Shown: one piece after another, positions 1-11,171 of the stretch
How positions within the stretch are numbered: the stretch's first letter is position 1
Layout of the letters: each line of letters opens with the position of its first letter
Source: Penium margaritaceum
Lineage: Eukaryota; Streptophyta; Zygnematophyceae; Desmidiales; Peniaceae
Length of the DNA: 64,000 nucleotides
NCBI GenBank assembly: GCA_023375785.1
Contig: SZWC01001190.1
Coordinates: 13,348-77,347 of the forward strand
Direction: 5' to 3'
The notes under the pieces: model-generated
Databases searched by the model: none
What the model saw: only the letters and a program-made list of their open reading frames with translations
Told to the model about the DNA's origin: nothing
Program-made: the position numbers and the translations under genes

Positions 1-376
1 CCTTACTTTTTAGGTGAGGTGAGATCCTTGTGTGCTAGCCATGGACACATGGCGATTCTCCATGAGTTTGTGGGTGATGTGACCACTAGGAGTGTGCCAT
101 GAGAGCATTCTCTAGCTCTCTAGGTCGTGTGTGACTGGTCAGCCTGATTGTTGGGCTGATTTCCTCCCTTGTGTGAGATTGTGGACTCTAGTGTGTGAGC
201 CTTAGCCTCCATGGCTAAGTGGTGTGGCTTGTGAGAGGGCTGACTTGCCCAAGCTCTAACTCTACATGTACTCCATCATTTTGAGTGATTCAACAACCAT
301 TCTTCAGCACAACTGATGCCCTTTCAGTCCCACATGCTCGCTGCTCCAAGACTCCCTCTCTCCTCCAGATCCAACA
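1..376 (+). repeat. Family A LTR, right part, cut by window edge
   Basis: This is the last half of a family A long terminal repeat, ending in the family's CCAACA terminus at 371-376. It matches the complete copies at 52263-52999 and 58568-59305. Directly to its right lies family B reverse transcriptase, so this LTR was inserted into a B element; its left end and the left target-site copy are outside the window. Whether it is a solo LTR or the end of a full element cannot be seen. Confidence 0.9.
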
Positions 377-1033
377 GCCCCAAGGATCAGGTACAAGGAG
401 ATGGACAGCTTCATGGCTGGCCTTGGCTTCTCGCACTGCCACAACGACCCCAGTGTGTATGTGCGTGCGGATGAACAGGGGCTGTTGCTGGTAGCGCTGT
501 ACGTGGATGACCTGATTCTGGCCTCCACCTCCATGAAAGCCCTCGAGGGACTCAAGGAGAAGTTGCATGGACGGTTTGAGATGAAGGACATGGGCGAGCT
601 CGAGTACTACTTGGGCATCGCCATACATCGCAACCGAGCAGCAGGCACCATCGAGCTCAACCAGACGAAGTACATCTCAAAGGTGCTTCGGCGCTATGGC
701 ATGGAAGACGCCAAACCCCTCAGCACTCCTCTCCCCACGAAGTGCAATCTCACCTCTGCCCACTCCCCCAGCACGGAAGCCGAGCACCGCGAAATGCAGG
801 ATGGGGCTATAGTACGGCGGCCTTCAAGGAACAGACCCTTTGCGCCTCAAGTGCTACACTGACGCAGATTTTGGAGGCAACGTGGATGATAGGAAGTCCA
901 CCTCGGGCTTTGTGTGCCTTGTGAACGGCGGCGCTGTGTCGTGGGCCAGCTGCAAGCAGGACTGTGTCTCCATCTCAATCGCAAAAGCTGAGTACGTGGC
1001 GCTGTCTGAGGTGTGCAAGGAGACGTAGTGGCT
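377..1033 (+). pseudogene. Family B pol tail (RT end, RNase H start), broken
   Basis: This is copia-type pol from the C-terminal RT and the first part of RNase H. The RT catalytic strand reads LYVDDLILAS near 500-530, followed by KDMGELEYYLGIAIHR. The RNase H part has CYTDADFGGNVDDRKSTSG near 855-905 and an EYVALSEVCKE stretch near 990-1020. It closely matches the complete B copy at 27060-27890. The copy is incomplete and broken in several places. It is cut on the left by the inserted A LTR and on the right meets a B LTR. Confidence 0.85.
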
Positions 1034-1600
1034 AATCAGCGAAAGATTTAGATTGGGTATGCACTACGCTTGTAGCGCAAGTCCCCCAGCGATACGAAGA
1101 GAGGCTAAGAGAGACAAGGCATGCACTGCTCATCCTTGTGGAGCAAGTCCCCTTGGTCTACTCTTGGTAGTCTACCTGGTGCATGCTCCTTAGGACAACT
1201 TCCTACAGCCTAGTGGGTGAAGGCACCGTTTCGCAAACGAGAGGTCCGGGGTCAAATCCCCCCAGGACCAAATTTTCTTTGAGACTAAAAAGGGCCAAGG
1301 AAGCTTCCTGGAAGCTTCTAAGGTCCAAGGTTGATCAAGCTTCCTGGAAACTAATCCCTTGTTGGCCACCAAGAAAGAGGGTAAAGAACAAGTGGAAGTG
1401 CACACTTTGGTGTGTAGCATTGCAAGTTGGGTGAGAGTTTGGAACACTCTACGGCCACGGTTGGGACAAGCTAAGTGGACCTTTCAGTGTGGAAACACCA
1501 CTCCGTGGGTGATCTCTACTTTGGTTGAAATACCAAGGGCGGTCGGCGGTTTGCCTATCGGCGCCGTTTACTCTAGACCGTGGCCAAGTGCGGAGTGACA
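1034..1600 (+). repeat. Family B LTR, incomplete
   Basis: This is a family B LTR ending in GAGTGACA at 1593-1600, the same end as the 5-prime LTR of the complete B element at 23283-23290. It is shorter than the ~761 bp full copies. It lies between a B pol tail on the left and a B leader plus gag on the right. That order (pol, LTR, gag) is expected where two B copies share an LTR after recombination, or where this LTR is the 5-prime LTR of the chimera that follows. Confidence 0.85.
1198..1270 (+). other. tRNA-like block inside B LTR (copy 1)
   Basis: A 73 bp block with an A-box-like stretch (CAGCCTAGTGGGTGAAGG) and a B-box-like stretch (GGGGTCAAATCCCC), followed by AGGACCA. The same block sits at the same place in all four B LTRs of the window. 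It could be the head of an old SINE captured by the LTR, or a structured promoter element. Acceptor-stem pairing is only partial, so a working tRNA is unlikely. Confidence 0.55.
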
Positions 1601-2345
1601 CGACCTCGTGTCTGTGGGAGCACTTCCTCCACAATAGCTAGGAGACCATCGGCTGGAGGGATATGCAATGGACTGCACCTTGAAAATCTGTAGCAGTCAT
1701 CAGCCTCATCAGCCTACATCAGCCTCAACGAAGCAGAACAGCAGAGACTAACTGAGCATCCTTGACCACACCGCAATCATGCCGGGGGCTCAAGAGATCG
1801 TTCCTGTCACCTCACCGCCCGCCGAGTTGGGTGCGGCCAACACCATCGCACGCTTCGATGGCAAAGCCTTCGGTACGTGGAAATGGCAGTTTGAGGTGGT
1901 GATGCGCGTGCGCGGATACCTCAACATGCAAAAAGGGACGGAGGTAGCACCAGAGGACGAGACAAGCGCGGAAGACGCAGGGTGGCAAGAGCGGAATGAC
2001 ATCGCTCTCGCACTTCTCGTCACGTCCATAAGCCCCTCCCTAATCTCCCACATTAAGGAGTGCACGACGGCAGCTGAGGCTTACACCAAGCTGACGAACG
2101 TGTACCAGTCAACTTCCCTCGCCAATCGACTCTTCATCCTGCAGTGCCGCATTGGACTGCGGGTGGGCGAAAGGGAGGCAATCTCGGACTTCCTCCAGCA
2201 GTTTGAAGGACTGCTTCAAGACGCCCGCGTCATGTCTTGGCAGCTCGACCAACAGATGCAGGCCATGATTCTCCTCATGGCCTTGCCGCCAAGCTGGGGT
2301 CCCATGATCACCACCTTGGGTGGTTGGGAGGAGTCGGAGTTCACA
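1601..2345 (+). pseudogene. Family B leader and gag N-terminal part
   Basis: A short leader (1601-1778) precedes a gag start at ATG 1779. The protein begins MPGAQEIVPVTSPPAELGAA and continues with FDGKAFGTWKWQFEVVMR and GLRVGEREAISDFLQQFEGLL, a UBN2-like copia gag. It matches the gag of the complete B element (from 23741). After GGWEESEFT near 2340 the sequence changes abruptly to family A gag. Gag would form the nucleocapsid shell of the element's particle. This copy is a fossil and part of a chimera. Confidence 0.85.
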
Positions 2346-3540
2346 AGGCAAAGGAGCTGGCGAAGCAGCTGAGAGCGGCCGGCAATCCTGTGGAAGAGAC
2401 GCGCTTCATCCTCCTCTTGCTGAGGGGACACCCAACCAGCTACGACACGGTGCGAGAGACGCTGGAGTGCCAGCCAACTCTCGACCTTGACTTCATCTGC
2501 ACACACCTGGTGCAGGTGGAACTGCGTCGCAATGCCGCAAAACGCTATGGCGGCAACAGCAGCAGTGAAGCAGCTTTCATGGCGATGGGCTCACGCAACG
2601 AGCAGCAGCAGCAGTCTGGGCAGCAGAGAGGCAAGAAGAAGGGCAAGTGCTATTATTGCCAAAAAGAGGGGCACTACAAGAAAGAGTGTTTCAAGTTCAA
2701 GAGGGACCAGAACGAGCGGCAGCTGTAGCAGCAAAAGGAGCAATCTCCACAACAACAGTAGCAGCAGTCAAAGCAACGTCACCAGCACCAGCAGCAGCAG
2801 TAGCAGAACCAGACCGGCATGCTTCATTTTGGCAACATGAACGTGGCCAAGGAGGTGTACGACCGCCTCTTCATGGCGAAGTCTGACATGTCGCAGAAGG
2901 AGAAGGCAGATCTGGCGTGGTACAAAGACTCTGGGTGTACCAAGAGTCTGACGCACCACAAGGAGTGGTTTACGCAGTTGCTGTCCATCCCTCCCCGTCC
3001 TATCGCTTTGGGTGATGATCGGGTGGTGTATGCTGAAGGGATTGGGATTGTGGAGATGTGGTTGGAGACCCCGCGTGGCATTGAAGTGGGAGTGTTCCAT
3101 GGCGTGCTGTACGTACCTAATGCTGCNAGGAGAAGGCAGATCTGGCGTGGTACAAAGACTCTGGGTGTACCAAGAGTCTGACGCACCACAAGGAGTGGTT
3201 TACGCAGTTGCTGTCCATCCCTCCCCGTCCTATCGCTTTGGGTGATGATCGGGTGGTGTATGCTGAAGGGATTGGGATTGTGGAGATGTGGTTGGAGACC
3301 ACGCGTCGCATTGAAGTGGGAGTGTTCCATGGCGTACTGTACGTACCTAATGCTGCGTTAAATATTATCTCAGTGTCCTCTGTCACCAACACAGGATTGC
3401 GAGTCGTCTTTGACGATGACTATGGCTACATCCTCGACAAGGAAAGAGGAGAGGAGTTGGCCAGGTCGGTGAAGGAAGGCGACATGTACCGCCTGCTGGG
3501 GGCAACCAAGATCCCGCGTGAGCAGAGTCTTCCAGCAGTG
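2346..3540 (+). pseudogene. Family A gag (C-terminal half) and protease, broken
   Basis: Family A sequence starts abruptly with KELAKQLRAAGNPVEETRF, the middle of the UBN2-like gag. A zinc knuckle CYYCQKEGHYKKEC lies at 2648-2689, then a glutamine-rich, CAG-repeat stretch. The protease region has a KDSGCTKSLTHHKEWF active-site motif near 2925-2970. Part of the protease appears twice around the single N at 3127; this looks like an assembly join, not biology. The copy is broken in several places. Its N-terminal gag is of family B type. Confidence 0.85.
3127..3127. other. Single-N assembly join with duplicated flanks
   Basis: The 229 bp left of the N (2898-3126) are repeated right of it (3128-3356) with only a few differences. 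This is what two overlapping contig ends joined by one N look like. Confidence 0.85.
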
Positions 3541-4763
3541 GTGCAGGCAACAGATGGCGAGATCTGGCATGCGCGCTACGGCCACATCGGCATGCGCGCC
3601 TTGTAGCAGCTTCAAGAAAAGCAGATGGTGCGTGACCTGCCTACCATCTCTAACTTTGAGCAGGAGTTGTGCATCGGCTGTTTGGAGGGGAAGCAGCACC
3701 GGGATGCGTTCTCTGGAGCAGGGGAGCGTGCGAAGGAGGTGTTGGAGCTGGTCCATACGGACTTGTGCGGACCGATGCAGACCCAGAGCTTTGGAGGCTC
3801 TAGGTATTTCCTGACCTTCATTGATGATTTCAGCCGTTACACTACTGTGTACTTCCTTCCTTCCAAGGACCAATGCTTTGAGAGGTTCAAGGAGTTCAAG
3901 GCCCTGGTGGAGAACCAGACTGGCAAGAAGATCAAGGCGCTGCGTAGCGATCGCGGTGGAGAGTACCTGAGCAAGGAATTTTAGGACTACCTCGCAGCAG
4001 CTGGCATCAAGGCGCAGCGTACCGTGCCATACTCGCTGCAGCAGAACGGTGTAGCAGAACGCGCCAACCGTACTATTGTGGAGTGGGCGCGCTCCATGCT
4101 GCACACGGCTCGGTTGACCTACGACTTCTGGGTTGAAGTAGTGAGCACTGCGGTCTACATCAAGAACCGCAGTCCAACTAAGGCGTTGGAGCAGATGACG
4201 CCGTACGAGGCCTGGTTCGGCAAAAAACCGAGCGTGGGTCATCTCCAATTATTTGGCAGCCTGACGCACATGCACGTGCCCAAGGAGAAGCGGCAGAAAT
4301 GGGACGCAAAGAGTGCACAGATGCTGATGATTGGCTACGACGTGGCAAGCAAGGCCTATCGCCTTTACGAGAGGGATACAGGCCACGTCATCATCTCCAG
4401 GGATGTCGTCTTCAACGAGAGCAACGTCATTGGTACCAACATTGTTTGTGAAGAGGCAGCAGAAGCAGCAGCTAACGAGACAGTGGGAGCAAAAATCCTC
4501 CCTGACCCGCTCTCTCCCGATCCTTCCTCCACTGTGACAGTGGGAGAATCACTTTACTCTCCATGTCTGATGCAGCAGATACAGCAGCCTCACCGGCAGA
4601 AGCACAGGAGGGAGATGTAGAACCACCAGCAGCAGTAGTTGTGCCAGCAACACCGCGCCAGCCGCTCGCTAGCGCTCCAGCACCAGGTCGCAGGTACCCT
4701 CTTAGGGTGCGTTACAAGCCTGGTGAGCGCGGCCATTTCTGGATGCTGCAGAAACCAGAATAG
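3541..4763 (+). pseudogene. Family A integrase and linker, broken
   Basis: The copia integrase starts with the zinc-binding HHCC part: WHARYGHIGMRAL, then CIGCLEGKQ near 3670-3695. The catalytic core shows VHTDLCGPMQTQSFGG (first Asp), LRSDRGGEYLSKEF (second Asp) and NGVAERANRT (Glu). The C-terminal part includes PYEAWFGKKPSVGHL and a proline/alanine-rich linker up to about 4760. The enzyme would insert the cDNA into the host genome. The copy is recognisable throughout but broken in several places. Confidence 0.85.
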
Positions 4764-6290
4764 ATGAATGTTGCAGTTGCAGCAGATTCAGATGAGCCAA
4801 CGTCATACAAGGAGGCCATGGCTTCACCGGATGCAGCAGATCGGGCGCAAGCCGTGGAGCAAGAGATTCATTCGCAGCTGGACAACGGCACATGGGAGCT
4901 GACTGAGCGTCCACCTGGACGTAAGGTGATCAATTGCAAGTGGGTATTCAAGAAGAAGCGGGGAGCAGATGGTAACCTGGAAAAGTACAAGGCGAGGCTG
5001 GTCGCCAAGGGCTACTTGCAGCAGGAGGGCATCGACTACACAAAAACGTTTACCCTTATTGGAAAGTTTGCCTCGGTGCGCACGCTCCTCTCTTATGCAG
5101 CAGCCGAGGACTTCGAGGTTCACCACATGGATGTCAAGACGACATTCTTGAATGGTGACTTGGAGGAGGAGATCTACATGGAGCAGCCGGAGGGGTTCGT
5201 CATGGATGGCCAGGAGCACCTGGTTTGCAAGCTGCAGAAGTCGCTGTACGGCCTGAAGCAAGCGTCGCGTGCTTGGAACCAGAAGTTGGATGCGGCGTTG
5301 CAGTGCATGGGATTTGAGCACAGCGAGTGTGACTATAGCGTGTATCGCTGGTAGCATGACATGCTCCTCCTTTCCAACAGCATGTCTGCACTGCAGGAGT
5401 TCAAGGAGGCCATGCAGGAGCGCTTCCAGATGTCTGATCTCGGGAAGGCGTCATACTTCCTTGGCATCCAGATCATGTGTGACCACAAATCACGCTCCCT
5501 CTCGCTACAGCAGAGTCGCTACATCAAGGACGTCTGCAGCGGTTCGGCATGGCGGAGGCCAAACACATCGGCACGCCGCTTGAGACGCGGCAGTACCTCG
5601 TGAACCAGAGCTGAGTGGCACAAGTACCAGAGTGCCGTCGGCAGTCTTATGTACCTGATGGTGGCAACCAGGCCGGACCTCACACAGGCTGTGAGCGTTG
5701 TGAGCCAGCACATGGCTAATCCCGGACCGGAGCACCAGAAGGCAGTGAAGCGGATCTTCCGCTACCTTGCTGGAACTATCAACGTCGGCATCACCTACAA
5801 CAGCAACGACAACAGCATCATCGGCTACACAGATGCAGATTGGGCGTCAAATCCTGAGACCCGCAAGTCCATCTCTGGACATGTGTTTCTCATGAATGGA
5901 GGTGCCATCAGCTGGTGCAGCAAGCGACAGGTGGTCGTGGCCACCTCGAGCACAGAAGCTGAGTACGTCTCTCTCAACTTTGGAGCCAAGGAAGTAGTTT
6001 GGCTTCAGCGTCTCATGGCGGAGATGAGTGGGAGTGTAGCGGTTCCAGTTCTTGTGCGCGTCGACAACCAGAGCGCAATAGCACTCGCCAAGAATCCTGA
6101 GCACCATGCACGCACCAAGCACATTGACATCGCATGTCACTTCATCAGGCACATGGTGCAGGAGGGTGCTATTTAGCTGGAGTTTACTCCAATCAACAGG
6201 CAGGTCGCTGATTTCTGCACCAAGCCAGTGAGCTGTGAGAAGCAACAGTTCTGCATGAAGGTATGTGGACTCAGCCCACTCTGACTGCGG
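4764..6290 (+). pseudogene. Family A reverse transcriptase and RNase H, broken
   Basis: RT begins near SYKEAMASPDAADRAQAVEQEIHSQLDNGTWEL and shows KCxWVFKKKRGADG-like, VHHMDVKTTFLNGDLEEEIYMEQP and LYGLKQASRAWNQKLD motifs. RNase H has IGYTDADWASNPETRKSISG, TSSTEAEYVSL, VDNQSAIALAKN and RTKHIDIACHFIRH. Just after it lies the polypurine-like AAAGTGGGAGAT and the 3-prime LTR. The copy is broken, and part of the RT core around the catalytic strand is not recognisable. Confidence 0.85.
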
Positions 6291-6303
6291 CAAAGTGGGA
6301 GAT

Positions 6304-7438
6304 TGTTGGGAAAGGAGCCATCCGGCTCAATTTCAGGTCCAAAGGATCAAGTTCCTGGAAACTTCCAGATGCCTGCTCCGATCGTCAATCCGTCTTCACC
6401 ATTTGAAAGATCAGGTGGCAAATTTCTACAGTCCAAGTTTCAGGCCGATCCAACGGTCGAATTGGGAGATATGAATTTTCGAAGTTTCGGAGGTCATGGA
6501 CCACCAATGTCTGGGTGGCCATGGGTGATGGCTCCATGCCTTAGCCTGAGAAAAGAAAAAAGCAAGAGGTCCAGGGTCAAGACCTGATGGGAGAAATATC
6601 CAAAAACGTCCTTGGTCTTAGGATTGCCTTGTCAGAGTGTGCTGACTAGGATAAAGATACCTCTCCTTACTTTTTAGGTGAGGTGAGATCCTTGTGTACT
6701 AGCCATGGACACATGGCGAAACTCCATGGATTTGTGGGTGATGTGACCACTAAGAGTGTTCCATGAGAGCATTCTCTAGCTCTCTATGTCGTGTGTGACT
6801 GGTCAGCCTGATAATTAGGCTGATTTCCTCCCTTGTGTGAGATTGTGGACTCTAGTGTGTGAGCCTTAGCCTCCATGGCTAAGTGGTGTGGCTTGTGAGA
6901 GGGCTGACTTGCCAAAGCTCTAGCTCTATATGTACTCCATCATTTTNGAAAAGAAAAAGGCAAGAGGTCCAGGGTCAATACCTGATGGGAGAAATTTCGA
7001 AAAAGGTCCTTGGTCTTAGGATTGCGTTGTCAGAGTGTGCTGACTAGGATAAAGGTACCTCACCTTACTTTTTAGGTGAGGTGAGATCCTTGTGTGCTAG
7101 CCATGGACACATGGCGATTCTCCATGAGTTTGTGGGTGATGTGACCACTAGGAGTGTGCCATGAGAGCATTCTCTAGCTCTCTAGGTCGTGTGTGACTGG
7201 TCAGCCTGATTTTTGGGCTGATTTCCTCCCTTGTGTGAGATTGTGGACTCTAGTGTGTGAGCCTTAGCCTCCATGGCTAAGTGGTGTGGCTTGTGAGAGG
7301 GCTGACTTGCCAAAGCTCTAGCTCTATATGTACTCCATCATTTTGAGTGATTTAACAATCATTCTTCAGCACAAGTGATGCCCTTTCAGTCCCACATGCT
7401 CGCTGCTCCAAGGCTCCCTCTCTCCTCCAGATCCAACA
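6304..7438 (+). repeat. Family A 3-prime LTR of the chimera
   Basis: The LTR starts TGTTGGGAAAGG right after the polypurine-like stretch and ends CTCCAGATCCAACA at 7438. Its apparent 1135 bp contains a single-N join with a 397 bp repeat. Removing the join leaves 737 bp, the normal family length. What follows at 7439 is RNase H of another A element on the opposite strand, so the chimera appears to sit within that copy. Confidence 0.9.
6947..6947. other. Single-N assembly join with duplicated flanks
   Basis: Bases 6550-6946 recur as 6948-7344 (397 bp) on the other side of the N, making the LTR look too long. An unmerged contig overlap explains this best. Confidence 0.85.
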
Positions 7439-10400
7439 GGCACCTCCATTCATGAGAAACACATGTCCAGAGATGGACTTGCGGGTCTCAGGATTTGAAG
7501 CCCTATTTGCATCTATGAAACTGATGATTCTGTTGTCGTTGCCGTTGTAGGTGATGCCGACGTTGATGGTTCCAGTAAGGTAGCAAAAGATCTGCTTCAC
7601 TGCCTTCAGGTACTGCGGTCCGGGATTAGCCATGTGGTGGCTCACAGCGCTCACAGCCTATACAAGGTCCAGCCTGGTTGCCACCATCAGGTACATAAGA
7701 CTGCCGACGGCGCTCTAGTACTTCTGCAGCTTAGCTGCATCTGCTTCTCTACTGAAGCTCACGAGGCACTGCCGCTTCTCCAGCAGTGTGCCAATGGATT
7801 TAGCCTCTGCCATGACGAACCGCTGTAGGACATCCTTTTGTAGCGACTCTGTTGTAGCAAAAGAGAGCGTGATTTGTGGTCACGCGTGATCTAGATGCCG
7901 AGGAAGTATGACGCCTCCCCGAGATCAGACATCTGGAATCGCTCCTGCATGGCCTCCTTGAACTCCTGTAGTAAAGACATGCTGTTGGGAAGGAGGAGCA
8001 TGTCATCCACATAGACAATGATGATGAGGATCTCATGCTCATGCTGCCAGCGATACACGCTATAGTCACACTCGCTGCACTCAAACCCCATGTACTGCAA
8101 CGCCGTATCCAACTTCTAGTTCCAAGCACACAATGCTTGCTTGAAGCGGTATAGCGACTTCTGCAGCTTGCAAACCAGGTGCTCCTGGCCATCCTTTGGC
8201 TCCTCCATATAGATCTCCTCCTCCAAGTCACCATTCAAGAATGTCGTCTTGACATCCATGTGGTGAAGCTCGAAGTCCTGAGCTGTTGCATAAGAGAGGA
8301 CGGTGCGCACAGAGGCAAACTTTGCAACATGGGCAAAAGTTTTTGTGTAATCGATGCCTCCTGCTGCGAGTAGCCCTTGGCGACCAGCCTCGTCTTGTAC
8401 TTGTCTAGGTTACCATCTGCTCCCCGTTTCTTCTTGAACACCCACTTGCACTTGATCACCTTACGTCTAGGTGGACGTTCAGTCAGCTCCCACGTGCCGT
8501 TGTCCAGCTGTGATTGTATCTTTTGCTGTACGGCTTGCACCCATCTGCTGCATCCGGTGTAGCCATGGCCTCTTTATATGACGTTAGCTCATCTGAATCC
8601 GTTGGAACTGCGACGTTCATCTGTTCTGGTTTCTGCAACATCCAGAAATGGCAGCGCTCACCTGGCTTGTAACGCACCCTAAGAGGGTACCTGCGACCTG
8701 GTGCTGGAGCGTTAGCGGGCGGCTGGCGTGGTGCTTGTGGCACAACTGTTGCTGTTGTCAAAGTAGAGGAAGGATCAGGAGAGATTGGGTCAGGAAGGAT
8801 TTCTGCTCCCACTACCTCGTCAACTACTAGTTCTGCTGTCTCTTCACAGACAATGTTGGTGCCGATGAAGTTGCTCTCGTTGAAGACGACATCCCTAGAG
8901 ATGATGACGTGGCCTATATCCCTCTCGTAGAGGCGACAGGCCTTGCTTGCCACATCGTAGCCAATCATCAGCATCTGTGCACTCTTTGCGTCCCACTTCT
9001 GCTGCTTCTCCTTGGGCCAGGTGCATGTATGCCAGGCTGCCAACTGCTCAGAGATGACCCACGCTCGGTTTCTTGCCGAACCATGCCTCGTACGGCGTCA
9101 TCAACTCCAGCGCCTTAGTAGGACTGCGGTTCTTGATGTAGACCGCAGTACTCATGGCTTTAGCCCAGAAGTCATAGGTCAGCCGAGCCTCGTGTACCAT
9201 GGAGCGTGCTGACTCCACAATGGTACGGTTGGCGCGTTCTGCTACACCGTTTTGCTCTGGCGTATATGGCGCGATATGCTGTGCCTTGATGCCAGCTGCT
9301 GCGAGGTAGTCTTGGAAATCCTTGCACAGGTACTCTCTACCGCGATCGCTGCGCAGCACCTTGATCTTCTTGCTAGTCTGGTTCTCCACCATGGCCTTGA
9401 ATTCCTTGAACCTGTCAAAGTACTGGTCCTTGGAAGGAAGGAAATACACATCAGTGTAACGGCTGAAATCATCAATGAAGGTCAGGAAATACCTAGATCC
9501 TCCAAAGCTCTGGGTCTGCATGAGTCCGCACAAGTCCGTGTGGACCAGCTCCAATACCTCTTTTACTCGCTCTTCTGCTCCAAAGAATGCCTCTTGGTGC
9601 TGCTTCCCCTCCAAACAGCCGATGCACAATTGTTGCTCAAAGTTAGAGATGGTAGATAGGTCACACACCATCTGCTTGGCTTGACGCTGCTGCAAGGCAC
9701 GCATGCCGATGTGGTTGTTGCACGCATTCCAGATCTTGCCATCTCTCGCCTGAACCGCTGCTGCAAGACTCTACTCACGCGGGACCTTGGTCGCCCCCGG
9801 CAGGTGGTACATGTCGTCCTCCTTCACCGACCTGGCCAACTCCTCTCCTGTATCCTTGTTGAGGATGTGGCCATAGTCATCATCGAAGACGACACGCAGC
9901 CTTGTGTTTGTAAGAGAGGAGAAAGAGAGGAGGTTGAATGTAGCATCAGGTACATACACCACGCCATGGAACACTCCCACTTCAATCCCTCATGGGGTCT
10001 CCAACCACATCTCCATAATCCCAATCCCCTCAGCATACACCACCCGATCATCACCCATAGCGATAGGACGGGAAGGGATGGACAGCAGCCGCGTAAACCA
10101 CTCCTTGTGATGTGTGAGGCTCTTGGTACACCCTGAGTCCTTGTAGCATGCACGATCCGCCTTCTCCACCTGCGACATGTCAGACTTCGCCATGAAGACA
10201 CGGTCGCGTACCTCTTTGGCCAAATTCATGTTGCCAAAGTGGCGCACACCAGCCTAGTTTTGCTGCCGCTACTACTAGTGCTACTGACGCTACAGTGACT
10301 GCTAGTGCTGCTGTTGCTGCTTTTGCTGCTGCTCCTGCGATGACTGCTACTGCTGCATCTCCTTCTGGTCCCTCTTGAGCTTGAAATACTCTTTTTTGTA

Positions 10401-10646
10401 GTGTCCATCTTTCTAGCAATAGTAGCATTTGCCTTTCTCTTTGCCTCTCTGCTGTGCAGACTGCTGCTACTGCTGCTGCTTGCGTGAGCTCATTGCCACA
10501 AAAGATGCTTCACCGATGCCGCCGTTATTGCGCTTTGCTGCATTGCGACACAATTCCACTTGCACTAGGTGTATCCAGATGAAGTCGAGGTTGAGAGTTG
10601 GCTGGCACTCCATCGTCTTTCGCATCGTGTCGTAGCTAGTTAGAAG
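7439..10646 (-). pseudogene. Family A (A-b) pol and gag C-terminal part, minus strand, broken
   Basis: Read on the minus strand from right to left, this segment holds gag C-terminal part and glutamine-rich tail (about 10650-10230), protease with CYKDSGCTKSLTHHKEWF (about 10150), integrase (about 9750-9050) with HTDLCGLMQ, LRSDRGREYL and NGVAERANRT, a linker, RT with VYVDDMLLLPNSM near 8000, and a start of RNase H near 7450. The 3-prime end of this copy and its 3-prime LTR are not present; the forward A LTR of the chimera abuts it at 7438. It is broken in several places. Confidence 0.85.
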
Positions 10647-10757
10647 TGTTGGGAAACGAGCCATCCGGCTCAATTTCAGGTCCACAGGAGCAAGTTCCAG
10701 AAACCTTCCAGATGCCCGATCCGATCGTCAATCTGGTGGCAAATTATATACAGTCCA
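10647..10757 (+). repeat. Family A LTR 5-prime fragment inside A-b gag
   Basis: The first ~110 bp of a family A LTR, from TGTTGGGAAACGAGCC, lies within the gag of A-b and in the opposite orientation to it. It is followed immediately by a foldback piece of gag. It looks like a remnant of an insertion or of break repair, not a complete solo LTR. Confidence 0.75.
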
Positions 10758-11171
10758 TGCAAATGGGTTGGAGATGGTGTTGACAGGTTGCTTGTCAACA
10801 CCATCTCCACCCCACCCCTCCTTTGTAGTAACCCTGTCACTCACGTACTGAAGGTGCGGGTTGGAGATGGTGTTGACAAGCAACCTGTAGGACTGCCTGT
10901 CCTTCTTCTTCCACTCCTCATACGCCGCTGGTATAGTTGCAGAAGAACCCGCATCAGCTACACCCTTTTGCGGCGTCTTTCCCGCCACTACCTGCGGTGC
11001 GGTGATGTCTTTTGCCTGTGGAACTGGAACCGGCTCATCGCCGCTCACCACCTCCCACAAGCCCCTCTCCTCCAAAAGGAGGCGGGTACGGATCTTCCAA
11101 AACGTGAAATTGGTGTATCCCTCCAGCCTCTCCAAAGGCTGGGCTGCTGTCACAACACCAACTGCTGCCAT
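10758..11171 (-). pseudogene. Family A (A-b) gag N-terminal part
   Basis: The start codon is at 11171 on the minus strand, giving MAAVGVVTAAQPLERLEGYTNFTFWKIRTRLLLEERGLWEVV, the same opening as the A copies at 19547 and 41941. It continues with SYRLLVNTISNPHLQYVSDR, the first part of the UBN2-like domain, and then reaches the inverted repeat and LTR fragment. It is a fossil. Confidence 0.85.
10769..10809. repeat. Inverted repeat of gag sequence
   Basis: Arms TGGAGATGGTGTTGACA (10769-10785) and its exact reverse complement (10793-10809) are separated by 7 bases. A third, direct copy of the arm lies at about 10862-10878 in the normal A-b gag. The extra inverted copy sits at the edge of the LTR fragment and suggests repair synthesis that switched strand. 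Confidence 0.85.

Noticed and set aside
1198-1270. A functional tRNA gene
   Set aside because: The block has A-box-like and B-box-like parts, but the acceptor stem pairs at only four of seven positions and the anticodon arm does not form a 7-base loop. It is always within a B LTR.
3128-3356. Real tandem duplication within the protease
   Set aside because: It starts exactly at a single N, and the same pattern occurs at five other Ns; an assembly join is the simpler reading.
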